Positions 8,842-16,946 of a stretch of DNA of 49,631 nucleotides are shown here, piece by piece. This DNA is from an uncultured Clostridia bacterium. Lineage in GTDB: Bacteria > Bacillota > Clostridia > Oscillospirales > Acutalibacteraceae. The translations under genes and the position numbers were made by a program. The stretch covers positions 1-49,631 of the forward strand of contig CAMHMN010000010.1 of NCBI GenBank assembly GCA_946186245.1. Reading direction: 5' to 3'. The number at the start of each line of letters is the position of its first letter. Positions within the stretch are counted from its first letter, which is position 1. The notes under the pieces were generated by a model. It did no database searches, had not been told where the DNA came from, and worked only from the letters and a program-made list of their open reading frames with translations.

Positions 8842-9690
8842 TCACCTTAACGATGCGCTGACTTCGTCAAATCGCGCCAGCATTTCGTCGGTGGCAGTAA
8901 ATGAACCCAGTGGGTGACGCTGGATTTCTTCCGAAAAATAGCCGTGGAAATCGGTGCCTCCTGTCAGCAGCAGTCCGTTGTCGGCGGCCGCCTGACGGAT
9001 GACCGCCATGTGCTCCTGCGTGTTGCGCGGGTGATACAGCTCAATGCCGTGAATGCCGGCGCGGATCAGATCTCCCATTGTGGTGATGCTGTTGTAGACT
9101 GACGGATGCGCCATCACGATCACACCGCCAGACTCCCGCAGATACCGCATGGCTTCCAGCGAATCCACCTGCTTGACCGGTACAAAGCAGGTACCCGTCC
9201 GCCGGTTGAAAAGCTTGCGGTACAGATCTCCGTACATTTCGGTGGTGTAGCCCGCTTTCATCAGCGCCAGACAAATGTGCTGCTTGCCCAGAAATCCCGA
9301 ATCGCTCTCCCCTTCTCTCACCATTTCCTCTGTGATCGGGTAGAGCTTCGACACCTTCTCCAACATGGCAAGCGTCGCCTCGGCGCGGTTTCTGGTGATG
9401 CGGGAGAGTAATTCTCTGACTGCGTCGGGGTGCTTGATGTTATAGCACAGAATATGCACCTTGTGTCCCCTCTGCGTATCAAAGGTGGAACATTCGACCC
9501 CGTTGATGACCCTCATTCCGAGGCTTTTTCCCATACCCTCCGCGTCAAAATCCGCCGCATAGGTGTCGTGGTCCGTAATGGCGAGAGCAGAAAGCCCCAT
9601 CTGCTTTGCAAGTCTTATCACAAATTCCGGAGAATCGGAACCATCTGAGCGGTTTGTGTGACAATGCATTTCTGCCGGCAAAACAATCAC
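8842..9690 (-). CDS. PHP-domain phosphoesterase (YciV/RNase AM-like)
   Basis: 282 residues with the PHP metal-dependent phosphoesterase pattern: EMHCHTNRSDG (first HxH), ALAITDHDT, a GVECST strand, VIVMAHPSVY and the terminal GGTDFHG. Relatives hydrolyse nucleoside 3',5'-bisphosphates or trim RNA 5' ends. The insert between the third and fourth motifs is the usual helical one of this family. The start is GTG at 9688-9690; the alternative internal ATG at 9669 would cut into the first strand. First gene of the php-(193 aa)-ispF operon, with a promoter about 60 bp upstream. Confidence 0.88.
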   Translation of the reverse strand: MIVLPAEMHCHTNRSDGSDSPEFVIRLAKQMGLSALAITDHDTYAADFDAEGMGKSLGMRVINGVECSTFDTQRGHKVHILCYNIKHPDAVRELLSRITRNRAEATLAMLEKVSKLYPITEEMVREGESDSGFLGKQHICLALMKAGYTTEMYGDLYRKLFNRRTGTCFVPVKQVDSLEAMRYLRESGGVIVMAHPSVYNSITTMGDLIRAGIHGIELYHPRNTQEHMAVIRQAAADNGLLLTGGTDFHGYFSEEIQRHPLGSFTATDEMLARFDEVSASLR

Positions 9691-9750
9691 ATCCCGTTAA
9701 TGAGTTGAAATAACAGAAGCGCCGTATGGAAAACTCCATCGACGCTTACC

Positions 9751-9779
9751 ATTATACACTAACTGTACAGCAAAAACAA
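9751..9779 (-). promoter_or_regulatory. Promoter of the php-ispF operon
   Basis: Minus strand TTGTTT, 17-bp spacer, TATAAT. The transcribed leader contains an imperfect hairpin at about 9716-9747 (AAGCG...TGGA/TCCA...CGCTT) before the GTG start. Confidence 0.65.
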
Positions 9780-9831
9780 GAACAAAATGAAAAAATATAT
9801 CAAAAGTCACAATAATTTTATCGAAAAGCGA

Positions 9832-11430
9832 TTAATCGTTCACATTGTTTTCACCGATTGGCGGTTCTTTGGGCAGGGTGAAGCGGAACACCACGCCTTC
9901 CTCTGTATTTTCTGCGCCGTAACTCCCTCCGTGGAGATTCACGATGGAGCTGACGATCTTCAGGCCAAGCCCGGAGCCTCCGTATTTGCGGGTTCTCGCC
10001 TTGTCCACCTTATAGAAGCTTTCCCATATCCTGTCCAGGCTGTCCTCCGGAATATGGCTGCCGGAATTGAAGACGGTGCAGCTCACATTCTCCCCTTCCT
10101 CAAACACACGAACCGCAATTCTTCCGCCGTCCGGGGTGTGGTGCTGGGCGTTGGCAAGCAGATTGTTCACGACCTCCTCGATTCTGCTGTAATCCCCCTT
10201 GACCTCACATGCTCCCTCGCTCCCGAATTCGGTGGCAATGCCGTGCTCGGAGAAAATGTAGGACATCGTTTTCAGTCGTTCCTCCGCAAGCTCCGAAAGG
10301 CTGAAGTCCGTATACTCCTTGATTACGCCGGATTCCAGCTCGGCAAGGTTGAGCAGACGGGAGGAAAGGTTATTCAGCTTGACCGCCTCATCGGAAATCA
10401 CGCTGCAGTAGTAGTCCTTTTCTTCGCTGTTGATATTGAGCTGCAAGCCCTCGCTGTAGCCCATGATGATGGCTAGAGGAGTCTTGAATTCGTGCGAGAC
10501 ATTGGAAATCATCTCCTGACGCATGAGGTCGATTCTTTCTTTTTCTTCTATGTCCTTTTTGAGCTGCGTATTGGCAATGCTAAGCTGATTGATCTTGGTT
10601 TCCAGCTGTGAGGACAGGTAATTGATGCTTTCGGCAAGCTGCCCCAGCTCGTCCCTGGAATGAACGTCCAGCTTGACGCTGAAATCCAGATTGGCCATGC
10701 GTTTGGTCACGTCGTTCAACCTGAGTATGGGCTTGGCAAAATTGGATGAAAGCACCAGCGACACCAGACCGCACACAATCATGGCGAATACCCCCAGCAG
10801 CAGCGCGTAATCGTTGAAGGCGGCCACCGCATCCTCTATCGCCGAAACCGACGTATTCAACAGCACATAGTGATAGCAGATTTCACCGTTCACATTGGCG
10901 GGAATGACTGCAAAAAGGCTCAGGTAGGTGGTGTTGGTCTTGGGATTGCGCCTTTTGCTGATCGCGGGGGAGTCAAGGGTGCCGTTTCCGCGCAGTTCCT
11001 CCCCTGACATTTCAAACAGGCTGTTGAATATCTGCTTTGCACCGTCGTATTTGTCCACAGGGCTGATTCCCACCCAGTTATCCATGGAGTTGTAAAAGAA
11101 ATCCAGTTTATTATTGAGAATGATGATATAGATATTGTCGGCTTCCTCCATGGATTTGAGCTGTGTACCGAGCGAATAGGAGACTTGGCCGTTTTCGTCG
11201 GTATCGGAAAAATCCAGCGCGGATAATTTTTGCAGCGTGGAAACCAGCTGTTTCTCCTTCATGTGGTTGTAATAGGGTTTCAGCAGCAGCGTGTTGGTGA
11301 CAAAGATGATGCCGAGAAAAAACAAAATCAATCCGAAGGTAATGAGAAAAAGGCGTACCCGGATGGGAAAGATTCCGGTACGCCTGTTGTAATTCATTAC
11401 TTTTTCACGCAGTGAAAAGAGAAAGTGCAA
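9832..11430 (-). CDS. Membrane sensor histidine kinase
   Basis: 532 residues. TM1 is at ~26-48, an extracytoplasmic sensor domain at ~50-208, TM2 at ~209-229, and a HAMP linker to ~285. The dimerisation/phosphoacceptor helix has SHEFKTPL (His313), followed by N-box NNLLANAQHH and ATP-lid motifs GSGLGLKI. It is the kinase partner of the response regulator just upstream. The start is a TTG that directly follows the regulator's TAA, with the AGGTGA site lying in the regulator's last codons, so the pair is translationally coupled. An ATG at 11397 is a possible internal start. The signal sensed is unknown. No dedicated target genes are adjacent. Confidence 0.93.
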   Translation of the reverse strand: MHFLFSLREKVMNYNRRTGIFPIRVRLFLITFGLILFFLGIIFVTNTLLLKPYYNHMKEKQLVSTLQKLSALDFSDTDENGQVSYSLGTQLKSMEEADNIYIIILNNKLDFFYNSMDNWVGISPVDKYDGAKQIFNSLFEMSGEELRGNGTLDSPAISKRRNPKTNTTYLSLFAVIPANVNGEICYHYVLLNTSVSAIEDAVAAFNDYALLLGVFAMIVCGLVSLVLSSNFAKPILRLNDVTKRMANLDFSVKLDVHSRDELGQLAESINYLSSQLETKINQLSIANTQLKKDIEEKERIDLMRQEMISNVSHEFKTPLAIIMGYSEGLQLNINSEEKDYYCSVISDEAVKLNNLSSRLLNLAELESGVIKEYTDFSLSELAEERLKTMSYIFSEHGIATEFGSEGACEVKGDYSRIEEVVNNLLANAQHHTPDGGRIAVRVFEEGENVSCTVFNSGSHIPEDSLDRIWESFYKVDKARTRKYGGSGLGLKIVSSIVNLHGGSYGAENTEEGVVFRFTLPKEPPIGENNVND

Positions 11431-12126
11431 TTACTTCACCTCAAGTCTGTATCCCACGCCGCGAACAGTAACGATCATGCTGCCGGATTCGCCCAGCTTG
11501 GAACGGAGCTGCTTGACATGGGTGTCAACGGTGCGGAGATCGCCGAAATAATCGTAATTCCACACGCCGTTGAGGATTTTTTCACGTGAAAGGGCTACGC
11601 CTTTGTTCTCCAGAAAATAGAGAAGCAGATTGTATTCCTTGGGAGTCAGCTCGATAGGCTGATCCTTGACATATGCCACATGTGCCATATCGTCTATGCT
11701 GACGTCGCCGCAGACCCGACGGCTGTCGACAATCTTGCCTCCCCGCTTGAGCAACGCCTCCACCCTGGCTACCAGAAGGCTCGGTGAGAAGGGCTTGGTA
11801 ATGTAGTCGTCCGCACCCAGGCGGAATCCGCCCAGCTGGTCGCTCTCCGTGCTCTTGGCCGTGAGCAGGATCACCGGTACATTGCTTCTGCGCCGGATCT
11901 CGGAAAGCACTGTCCATCCGTCAAGCACCGGCATCATGACATCCAGTATCATAAGGTCGGGCTCCGGCTCTTCGCACGCGATACGGAGAGCCTCGCCTCC
12001 GTCGGCGGCTTCAATGATTTCATAGCCTTTGCGGTTTAAAAAATCTCCGACAAGCTTTCTGATCCTGTCTTCATCATCGGCTACAAGAATTCTCAGTGTG
12101 CCGCTTGTCGAACTGGGATTGCTCAT
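11431..12126 (-). CDS. OmpR-family response regulator
   Basis: 231 residues. Receiver domain with LVADDED (acidic pocket), LMILDVMMP (phosphorylated Asp), LLTAKS and TKPFSP (Lys). The winged-helix DNA-binding domain has LTPKEYNLLLYFLENKG and TVDTHVKQLRSKLG. Regulates transcription when phosphorylated by the kinase encoded directly downstream. The ATG at 12124-12126 has GAGGTG 6 nt upstream. An in-frame extension to 12321 would add a non-homologous stretch and was rejected. Confidence 0.95.
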   Translation of the reverse strand: MSNPSSTSGTLRILVADDEDRIRKLVGDFLNRKGYEIIEAADGGEALRIACEEPEPDLMILDVMMPVLDGWTVLSEIRRRSNVPVILLTAKSTESDQLGGFRLGADDYITKPFSPSLLVARVEALLKRGGKIVDSRRVCGDVSIDDMAHVAYVKDQPIELTPKEYNLLLYFLENKGVALSREKILNGVWNYDYFGDLRTVDTHVKQLRSKLGESGSMIVTVRGVGYRLEVK

Positions 12127-12232
12127 AAATAACACCTCATAATGTATGTACAATAAAATAATAAAACCGGACGAAATATCGCATCGGATTACAAGTGGGC
12201 GTAACACGCCAAAATGCCATATTTCCGCTTTT

Positions 12233-12238
12233 ATTATA
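12233..12238 (-). promoter_or_regulatory. -10 element upstream of the response regulator
   Basis: A perfect TATAAT on the minus strand about 107 bp upstream of the regulator start. No good -35 box is present, as expected if an activator or the regulator itself is needed. A small GGCGT/ACGCC hairpin follows at 12198-12210 in the leader. Confidence 0.4.
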
Positions 12239-12281
12239 CATCGAACTAATGTGTTAAAGTTATTGTACTCATGATTTTTTG

Positions 12282-12875
12282 TTAAGGATTCAGTGATGAT
12301 TTTGTGATGGAACTTGCCCAATCCGAAAAATAATCCGCTTCAAACTTGATTTTCGATTCCAGATCATCCGCGAAAGCGGAATCATCCGCGTCGTCCGTAC
12401 CGTTCACTACCACACAGCACAACAGCTCGCAATTTGTCACAGTGAAAATCTGTTCAAGCTGACGGGCACAGATTTCGCCGTCTTCCTCCGGAGAACCGGC
12501 CGAAAGCAGCAGTGCCACAGGTCGGCGTCTGGCGATGACAGGGCGCTTATTCAGATAGAAACGGGCGCTGTAGTAACGCTGCATGCGGTCGATGATTGCC
12601 TTCATCGGCGAGGGAAAAGACAGATTATAGACCGGGGAGGCGATGATGATGCCGTCACAGGCTTCAAAATCATCAAAGAAGCCGTCCATGTCGTCATTCG
12701 AGCAGCCCTCCTGCTCCCGGCAGTAGCGACAGTCAGTGCAGGGGGCATAATTGCGCTCATACGCATCGTAATGCACGAATTCCGCATTGATTTTCCCGGT
12801 GAACCGGCGCAGCAATTCCTCGGAACATCCGTCCCGTCGCGGACCGCCGCTGATGGTCATGATTTTTTTATTCAT
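12282..12875 (-). CDS. Iron-sulfur flavoprotein-like NAD(P)H-dependent FMN reductase
   Basis: 197-residue flavodoxin-fold protein. TISGGPRRDGCSEELL is the FMN phosphate loop, and CDGIIIASPVYNLSFPSPMKAIIDR is the second flavin-contact region. Between them is CTDCRYCREQEGC, a CX2CX2CX5C cluster motif like that of iron-sulfur flavoproteins, which carry a 4Fe-4S centre next to FMN and act in electron transfer. The start is an ATG with GGAG 8 nt upstream; the longer in-frame reading would begin inside the palindromic element and was rejected. Electron donors and acceptors are not evident. Confidence 0.85.
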   Translation of the reverse strand: MNKKIMTISGGPRRDGCSEELLRRFTGKINAEFVHYDAYERNYAPCTDCRYCREQEGCSNDDMDGFFDDFEACDGIIIASPVYNLSFPSPMKAIIDRMQRYYSARFYLNKRPVIARRRPVALLLSAGSPEEDGEICARQLEQIFTVTNCELLCCVVVNGTDDADDSAFADDLESKIKFEADYFSDWASSITKSSLNP

Positions 12876-12907
12876 TGCGATCACTCCGACTGAAAAACCC
12901 TGCCTTA

Positions 12908-13068
12908 GAGCCTGTTTAGAATCTCTCCACGCACGTCTGGCTTGCATCTTCTCCGCCATATTTTGCCAAAATCCTCGTTAATACACAAAGTATTGCCTGC
13001 GGTTTTGGCTGCATCTGGCGAAAAATCTGACTGCGCCATCCGCACACGTGGAGATTCTAAACAGGCTC
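12908..13068. mobile_element. 161-bp palindromic MITE-like element inserted at the pyrB stop codon
   Basis: Terminal inverted repeats GAGCCTGTTTAGAATCTC (12908-12925) and its exact complement (13051-13068) bound an imperfectly palindromic core; TTTGCCAAAATCC pairs loosely with GGTTTTGGCTGCA. The flanks are 3-bp direct repeats TTA (12905-12907 and 13069-13071). A 3-bp TNA target would fit IS5-family transposition (inference). No transposase is encoded. The right-hand TTA is the complement of the pyrB TAA stop. Confidence 0.8.
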
Positions 13069-14133
13069 TTAACTCTGATGCTCGCAGTAGGCACAGACCT
13101 TCCCCTTCGGAGTGTCAATGGACAGCGGAGGAAGATAACCCTCCAGGTGAGTGATGCATCTGGGATTGCGGCAGACAAAGCCGGGATCAGCGGCGGGCTT
13201 TTCCGGCGGCAGGCTGCCGTGCTCGGAAATAAGCCGGATGATGAGCGCCATTCTGCCGTACATACCGTAGAGCGTCTGCTTGAAGTAATAGGCTCTCGGA
13301 TCGTCATCCACTTCGTAGGAGATTTCGTCCACTCTGGGCAGGGGATGAAGCACGCAGAGCTCCGGCTTGCCCAGAGCCATCTTTCTGCCGTCGAGGACAT
13401 ACACGCCCTTCTGTGCTTCGTATTCCTCCGGATCGGCAAAGCGTTCGCGCTGGATCCGGGTCATGTAGAGCACGTCGAGGTAGGGCATGGCTTCCTCAAT
13501 GGTGCGGACTTCGGAATACTTACAGCCGCAGGCCGTGACATAATCCTTTATGTATTGCGGCATGGCAAGCTCCTTGGTGGAGATGAATACGAAGGAATTG
13601 CCGCCGAACCGTGCCATGCATTTGCAGAGAGAATGAACCGTTCTGCCGTTGGCGAGGTCGCCGCACATGCCGATCACGAGATTGTCCATCCTGGAGGCGA
13701 CGTTGCGGAGGGTAACGACATCGGTAAGGGTCTGTGTCGGATGGAGATGCCCGCCGTCCCCCGCATTGATGACCGGCACGCTGGAATAAAGCGACGCCGC
13801 CATCGCAGCTCCTTCCACGGGGTGACGGATGGTGAGAATGTCAGTGTAGCCGCTCAGCACCGTGACGGTGTCCTTCAGGCTTTCCCCTTTTGCCACCGAC
13901 GTCACGCCGGGATTGTCAAAACCGATGATCTTGCCGCCCAGCCGCAGCATTGCCGACTGGAACGACATCTGTGTGCGTGTGGAAGGCTCATAGAAAAGAG
14001 TAGCCATCAGCTTGTCCCGGCATGCGCTGCTGTAATGGGACGGATGCAGGCTGATGCGGCAGGCCATATCCGTTATATCGTCCAACTCTTCCAGAGAAAG
14101 CTGGTTCAGGTCAATCAGGTTCCTAACAAACAT
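13069..14133 (-). CDS. pyrB: Aspartate carbamoyltransferase with PyrI-like C-terminal zinc motif
   Basis: Second step of pyrimidine synthesis: carbamoyl phosphate plus aspartate to carbamoyl aspartate. FYEPSTRTQMSF is the carbamoyl-phosphate loop, HPTQTLTD the binding motif, and HPLPRVDEI the 240s-loop motif. The catalytic core ends near residue 305. A ~45-residue tail then carries CRNPRC and CAYCEHQS, a CX4C...CX2C set like the zinc domain of the regulatory chain PyrI. PyrI's nucleotide-binding allosteric domain is absent. The start has GGAGG 10 nt upstream and a strong promoter. The palindromic element abuts the stop codon. Confidence 0.95.
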   Translation of the reverse strand: MFVRNLIDLNQLSLEELDDITDMACRISLHPSHYSSACRDKLMATLFYEPSTRTQMSFQSAMLRLGGKIIGFDNPGVTSVAKGESLKDTVTVLSGYTDILTIRHPVEGAAMAASLYSSVPVINAGDGGHLHPTQTLTDVVTLRNVASRMDNLVIGMCGDLANGRTVHSLCKCMARFGGNSFVFISTKELAMPQYIKDYVTACGCKYSEVRTIEEAMPYLDVLYMTRIQRERFADPEEYEAQKGVYVLDGRKMALGKPELCVLHPLPRVDEISYEVDDDPRAYYFKQTLYGMYGRMALIIRLISEHGSLPPEKPAADPGFVCRNPRCITHLEGYLPPLSIDTPKGKVCAYCEHQS

Positions 14134-14171
14134 CTTTTCATTACCTCCGGCAATGTATATAGGATATTTAG

Positions 14172-14200
14172 ATTATAACATAATACTTCACGGATGGCAA
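14172..14200 (-). promoter_or_regulatory. pyrB promoter
   Basis: Minus strand TTGCCA, 17-bp spacer, TATAAT with an extended -10 (TATGTTATAAT). No PyrR-type attenuator is visible in the short leader (about 30 nt). Confidence 0.8.
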
Positions 14201-14351
14201 TATGTTTTTTCATAGCAAAATTACGATTACTTCGGAAAATCGAAGAAAAAATATGTTGCATTTTTCGGGAGGATATGCGAAAATATTTTTATAGAGAAAA
14301 ACCAACCGTATTGCCGGGCGCAAGGTTATATCAACAGGCGGGAAGTGATGC

Positions 14352-14894
14352 ATGATGTCAGGGGGAAGGCTTGACGGGCAGGCGGCCGATTTGCTTATTC
14401 TGAAAATTGCGGCGGGCGACATGTCCGCGCTGGAGGAGCTTTATAACGCCATGTACGGCGAAATTCTGGGCTATCTCTGCTCCATGCTCGGAGGCGACAG
14501 GCAGAATGCCGAAGACCTGGCGCAGGACACCTTTGTCAGGGTGTATAAATACGCCCCCAGATTTGCTGCCAGCGGTCAGGGCAGGGCCTGGGTCTACCGC
14601 ATTGCCGGGAGACTGGCGCTCAATCACTTCGGCAGGAATCACAATGCCGACGCCGAGCTGGACGAACGCATTCCCGACAGCCGTAATGTGGAGGACAGGG
14701 CGGTGAATTCCGCCGCCGTCGCACAGGCATTGGCTGCCATTTCCCCCGAAGAACGGCAGGTCGTCTCGCTGCATGCGGTTTCCGGGCTGACACTCAGAGA
14801 AATCGCCGGGCTGCTCGGACAGCCCCTCGGCACCGTCAAATGGCGCCATGCCGAAGCCATCAGAAAGCTGCGGGCAATTCTGGATGAATCCTGA
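14352..14894 (+). CDS. ECF-type RNA polymerase sigma factor
   Basis: 180 residues with sigma region 2 (EELYNAMYGEILGYLCSML, then AEDLAQDTFVRVYKYA) and region 4 (LAAISPEERQVVSLHAVSGL, LREIAGLLGQPLGTVKWR, HAEAIRKLR). There is no sigma-70 region 3, so it is an extracytoplasmic-function sigma factor. GGGAAG lies 6 nt before the ATG. The gene is divergent from pyrB. The next gene encodes a single-pass membrane protein that may be its anti-sigma factor. I found no clear promoter in the 14201-14351 interval. Confidence 0.93.
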   Translation: MMSGGRLDGQAADLLILKIAAGDMSALEELYNAMYGEILGYLCSMLGGDRQNAEDLAQDTFVRVYKYAPRFAASGQGRAWVYRIAGRLALNHFGRNHNADAELDERIPDSRNVEDRAVNSAAVAQALAAISPEERQVVSLHAVSGLTLREIAGLLGQPLGTVKWRHAEAIRKLRAILDES

Positions 14895-14968
14895 ATTGGC
14901 TCGTACTCCACACCGCATGATGGCTTCATCTGGCAATCATTCTGTAATTTGAAAGGCAGGCGGACAGG

Positions 14969-15424
14969 ATGCAGGACAATGACGTATTGTATGAGATTGA
15001 AAAAACAATAGGCGGCTCGGTGAGAGAAATCGCCGGACAGTCAGCGCCCCCGCCTTTTGCGGATATTACCGGCAGGATCGCGGCTGGTCAGCCTCCCGAG
15101 AGCTTTGAGGAATTCTTCGCGGAGGATCTTCCCGCTGCTCCGACAAGCCATGCCGGCAGTCGTCAAGCAAAATTCAAAATCATTGCCGGCGCAGCTGCGG
15201 CCGCATTGGTGCTCTTCGTGGGCGGCGGAACGCTTCTCGGAGCGATCTTCGACGGCTCCCTGGCCGGAACCAGAACCGCTGCGGATTCGGCTGATTGCAC
15301 GGATTATGCAAATTACGCCTGTATCAACGAAACGGGCGCCTGTGAGGAAGACGAAGAAAAATGCGTCTCGGATTCGGATTTAATTGATTCGGACGCTTCC
15401 GACCCTTCCGATACATCACAATAA
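14969..15424 (+). CDS. Single-pass membrane protein, putative anti-sigma factor
   Basis: 151 residues. The N-terminal ~65 residues are polar and presumably cytoplasmic. A Gly/Ala-rich membrane segment spans ~70-92 (IIAGAAAAALVLFVGGGTLL). The external tail is short, acidic and contains four Cys (CTDYANYACINETGACEEDE...). It lies 74 bp after the ECF sigma gene on the same strand, the usual arrangement for a sigma/anti-sigma pair, but no ZAS (HxxxCxxC) motif is present. The assignment is by position and topology only. Confidence 0.6.
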   Translation: MQDNDVLYEIEKTIGGSVREIAGQSAPPPFADITGRIAAGQPPESFEEFFAEDLPAAPTSHAGSRQAKFKIIAGAAAAALVLFVGGGTLLGAIFDGSLAGTRTAADSADCTDYANYACINETGACEEDEEKCVSDSDLIDSDASDPSDTSQ

Positions 15425-15455
15425 TCAGATCACAATTCCGGAGGAATAAAGAAAA

Positions 15456-16022
15456 ATGAAACTCATGATAGCTTCCGATCTGCACGGTTCGGCTTATTAC
15501 TGCGACCTGATGCTCAAAATATTCCATGAAGAAAAAGCCGACAGGCTTCTTCTGCTGGGCGACATTCTCTATCACGGACCGAGAAACGACCTGCCGGTCG
15601 ACTATCAGCCCAAAAAGGTGATCGAACAACTCAGGGAGGTCAGTGAAAAAATCTTCTGCGTAAGGGGAAACTGCGACGCGGAGATTGATCTGACAGTGCT
15701 TCCCTTTCCTGTGACGGCGGATTTTGCGGTGATTCCCATTGGCAGCAAGCTCGTCTACGCCACCCACGGACACATTCACAATCCTGACAACATGCCGCAG
15801 CTGCCTGAAGGAGATATTCTGCTTTTCGGACACACGCACCAGCCGCTGCTCCGTGACGTCAATGGATGCATGTGCATCAATCCCGGCTCGGTGTCCCTTC
15901 CGAAGGGAGGCAGCAAGCACAGCTGCATTCTGCTGAAGGATGGCATTTTCGGCTGGAAGGACATCGAAACCGGCAATTATTACCGCCATTACGATTCTCT
16001 CTCCGACTCCAAACCCATGTGA
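15456..16022 (+). CDS. yfcE: YfcE-like metallophosphodiesterase
   Basis: 188 residues of the calcineurin-like phosphoesterase fold. Metal-binding blocks are SDLHGS, LLLGDILYHGPRN, VRGNCD, ATHGH and LLFGHTHQP, followed by NPGSVSLPKGG. All Asp, Asn and His ligands are present. YfcE-type enzymes hydrolyse phosphodiesters in vitro; the physiological substrate is uncertain. GGAGG lies 11 nt upstream. Immediately downstream is a hairpin terminator candidate, then the amidase gene. Confidence 0.9.
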   Translation: MKLMIASDLHGSAYYCDLMLKIFHEEKADRLLLLGDILYHGPRNDLPVDYQPKKVIEQLREVSEKIFCVRGNCDAEIDLTVLPFPVTADFAVIPIGSKLVYATHGHIHNPDNMPQLPEGDILLFGHTHQPLLRDVNGCMCINPGSVSLPKGGSKHSCILLKDGIFGWKDIETGNYYRHYDSLSDSKPM

Positions 16023-16060
16023 CAGGTATTTTTTTCTTGCTCCGATAATAAATATGTACA

Positions 16061-16090
16061 AGGAGCTGCGGCTCCTGTCTGTATTTTTTT
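16061..16090 (+). terminator. Possible terminator after yfcE
   Basis: AGGAGC (16061-16066) pairs with GCTCCT (16071-16076) around a 4-nt loop. GTCTGTATTTTTTT follows; the U-run is offset by about 6 nt, so efficiency is uncertain. Confidence 0.5.
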
Positions 16091-16112
16091 CTGTTGTCGG
16101 AGGTTGTTTGAC

Positions 16113-16865
16113 ATGACTCAAATCATTCATATCCGGGCAAGGCATTGGTTTCTGGTATTCACTGCCTTTTTGCTTGTCGGGGCTATCGCATTGAACGACG
16201 GTGTTTTGTCGGCGTCTGCCGGGCAGCCCTTCACCGTTGCGGAAAGCGACAGGGTGATTCTTCTCGACCCGGGACACGGGGGATTTGACGGGGGAGCCGT
16301 CGGAATCAACGGCACTGTGGAAAAGGACGTGAATCTCGCCATTTCCCTCAAGCTGCGGGATATGCTCACCGACGCCGGATTTTCCGTGGTAATGACACGC
16401 GACACCGACCGCGCACTCAATGACAGCGACGACACCACCGTCAGGCGAAAAAAGATCAGCGATATGCGCAACCGCCTGAATCTGACCAGGCTCTATCCCG
16501 GTTCGGTGCTGATCAGCATTCACCAGAACAAACTGGCCAACAGCAGCAAGGTCCATGGCGGGCAGATCTTCTATTCGCCCAACCATCCCGACAGCAAGGA
16601 ACTGGCGGGGTGGATCCAGAATGAATTCAACACCGTCATTCAGCCAGAAAAACCCCGCGAAACAGTCAAAACGGGCAAGAACCTCTATCTCTTTTATCAC
16701 GCCGAAAATACCGCCGTGCTGTGTGAATGCGGATTTCTTTCCAACCCCGATGAAGAAGCCCTGCTCGGCACCGACGACTATCAGTACAAGGTGGCTTTCT
16801 GCATTTACAGCGGTCTTCTGCGCTGGTGCGACAGCGGTAACAACGGCCCGAATCCCCAAAATTAA
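16113..16865 (+). CDS. cwlD: N-acetylmuramoyl-L-alanine amidase, CwlD-like
   Basis: 250 residues. A signal-anchor lies at ~12-38 (WFLVFTAFLLVGAIALNDGV). It is followed by an amidase_3 domain: LDPGHGGFDGGA (Zn His), NGTVEKDVNLA (Zn Glu), RRKKISDMRNRL, LISIHQN (Zn His) and CECGFLSNPDE (catalytic Glu). The domain fills the whole protein, as in CwlD, which cleaves peptide side chains of spore-cortex peptidoglycan so that muramic lactam can form. Other amidase_3 enzymes are possible. The ATG at 16113 has GGAGG 9 nt upstream; an in-frame TTG at 16104 is less likely. Confidence 0.85.
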   Translation: MTQIIHIRARHWFLVFTAFLLVGAIALNDGVLSASAGQPFTVAESDRVILLDPGHGGFDGGAVGINGTVEKDVNLAISLKLRDMLTDAGFSVVMTRDTDRALNDSDDTTVRRKKISDMRNRLNLTRLYPGSVLISIHQNKLANSSKVHGGQIFYSPNHPDSKELAGWIQNEFNTVIQPEKPRETVKTGKNLYLFYHAENTAVLCECGFLSNPDEEALLGTDDYQYKVAFCIYSGLLRWCDSGNNGPNPQN

Positions 16866-16896
16866 CAGTATTATCATAATTATTCCGGCTTAATTA

Positions 16897-16905
16897 TGGT
16901 ATAAT
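16897..16905 (+). promoter_or_regulatory. Extended -10 upstream of the GT8 gene run
   Basis: TATGGTATAAT, a perfect -10 with TGn extension, about 42 bp before the 16947 start codon. No recognisable -35. Confidence 0.5.
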
Positions 16906-16946
16906 TTAATCAATTCGTTAAAATCATTAAAAGGAACGGAAAATTC

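Noticed and set aside
12876..12959. Longer N-terminus for the iron-sulfur flavoprotein
   Set aside because: The extension runs into the palindromic element; a well-placed GGAG and ATG define the start at 12875.
14134..14171. PyrR-type attenuator in the pyrB leader
   Set aside because: The leader from the promoter to the start codon is only about 30 nt and has no terminator hairpin.
15324..16877. Long open frame (517 codons) on the minus strand
   Set aside because: Antisense across yfcE and the amidase gene; no recognisable fold.
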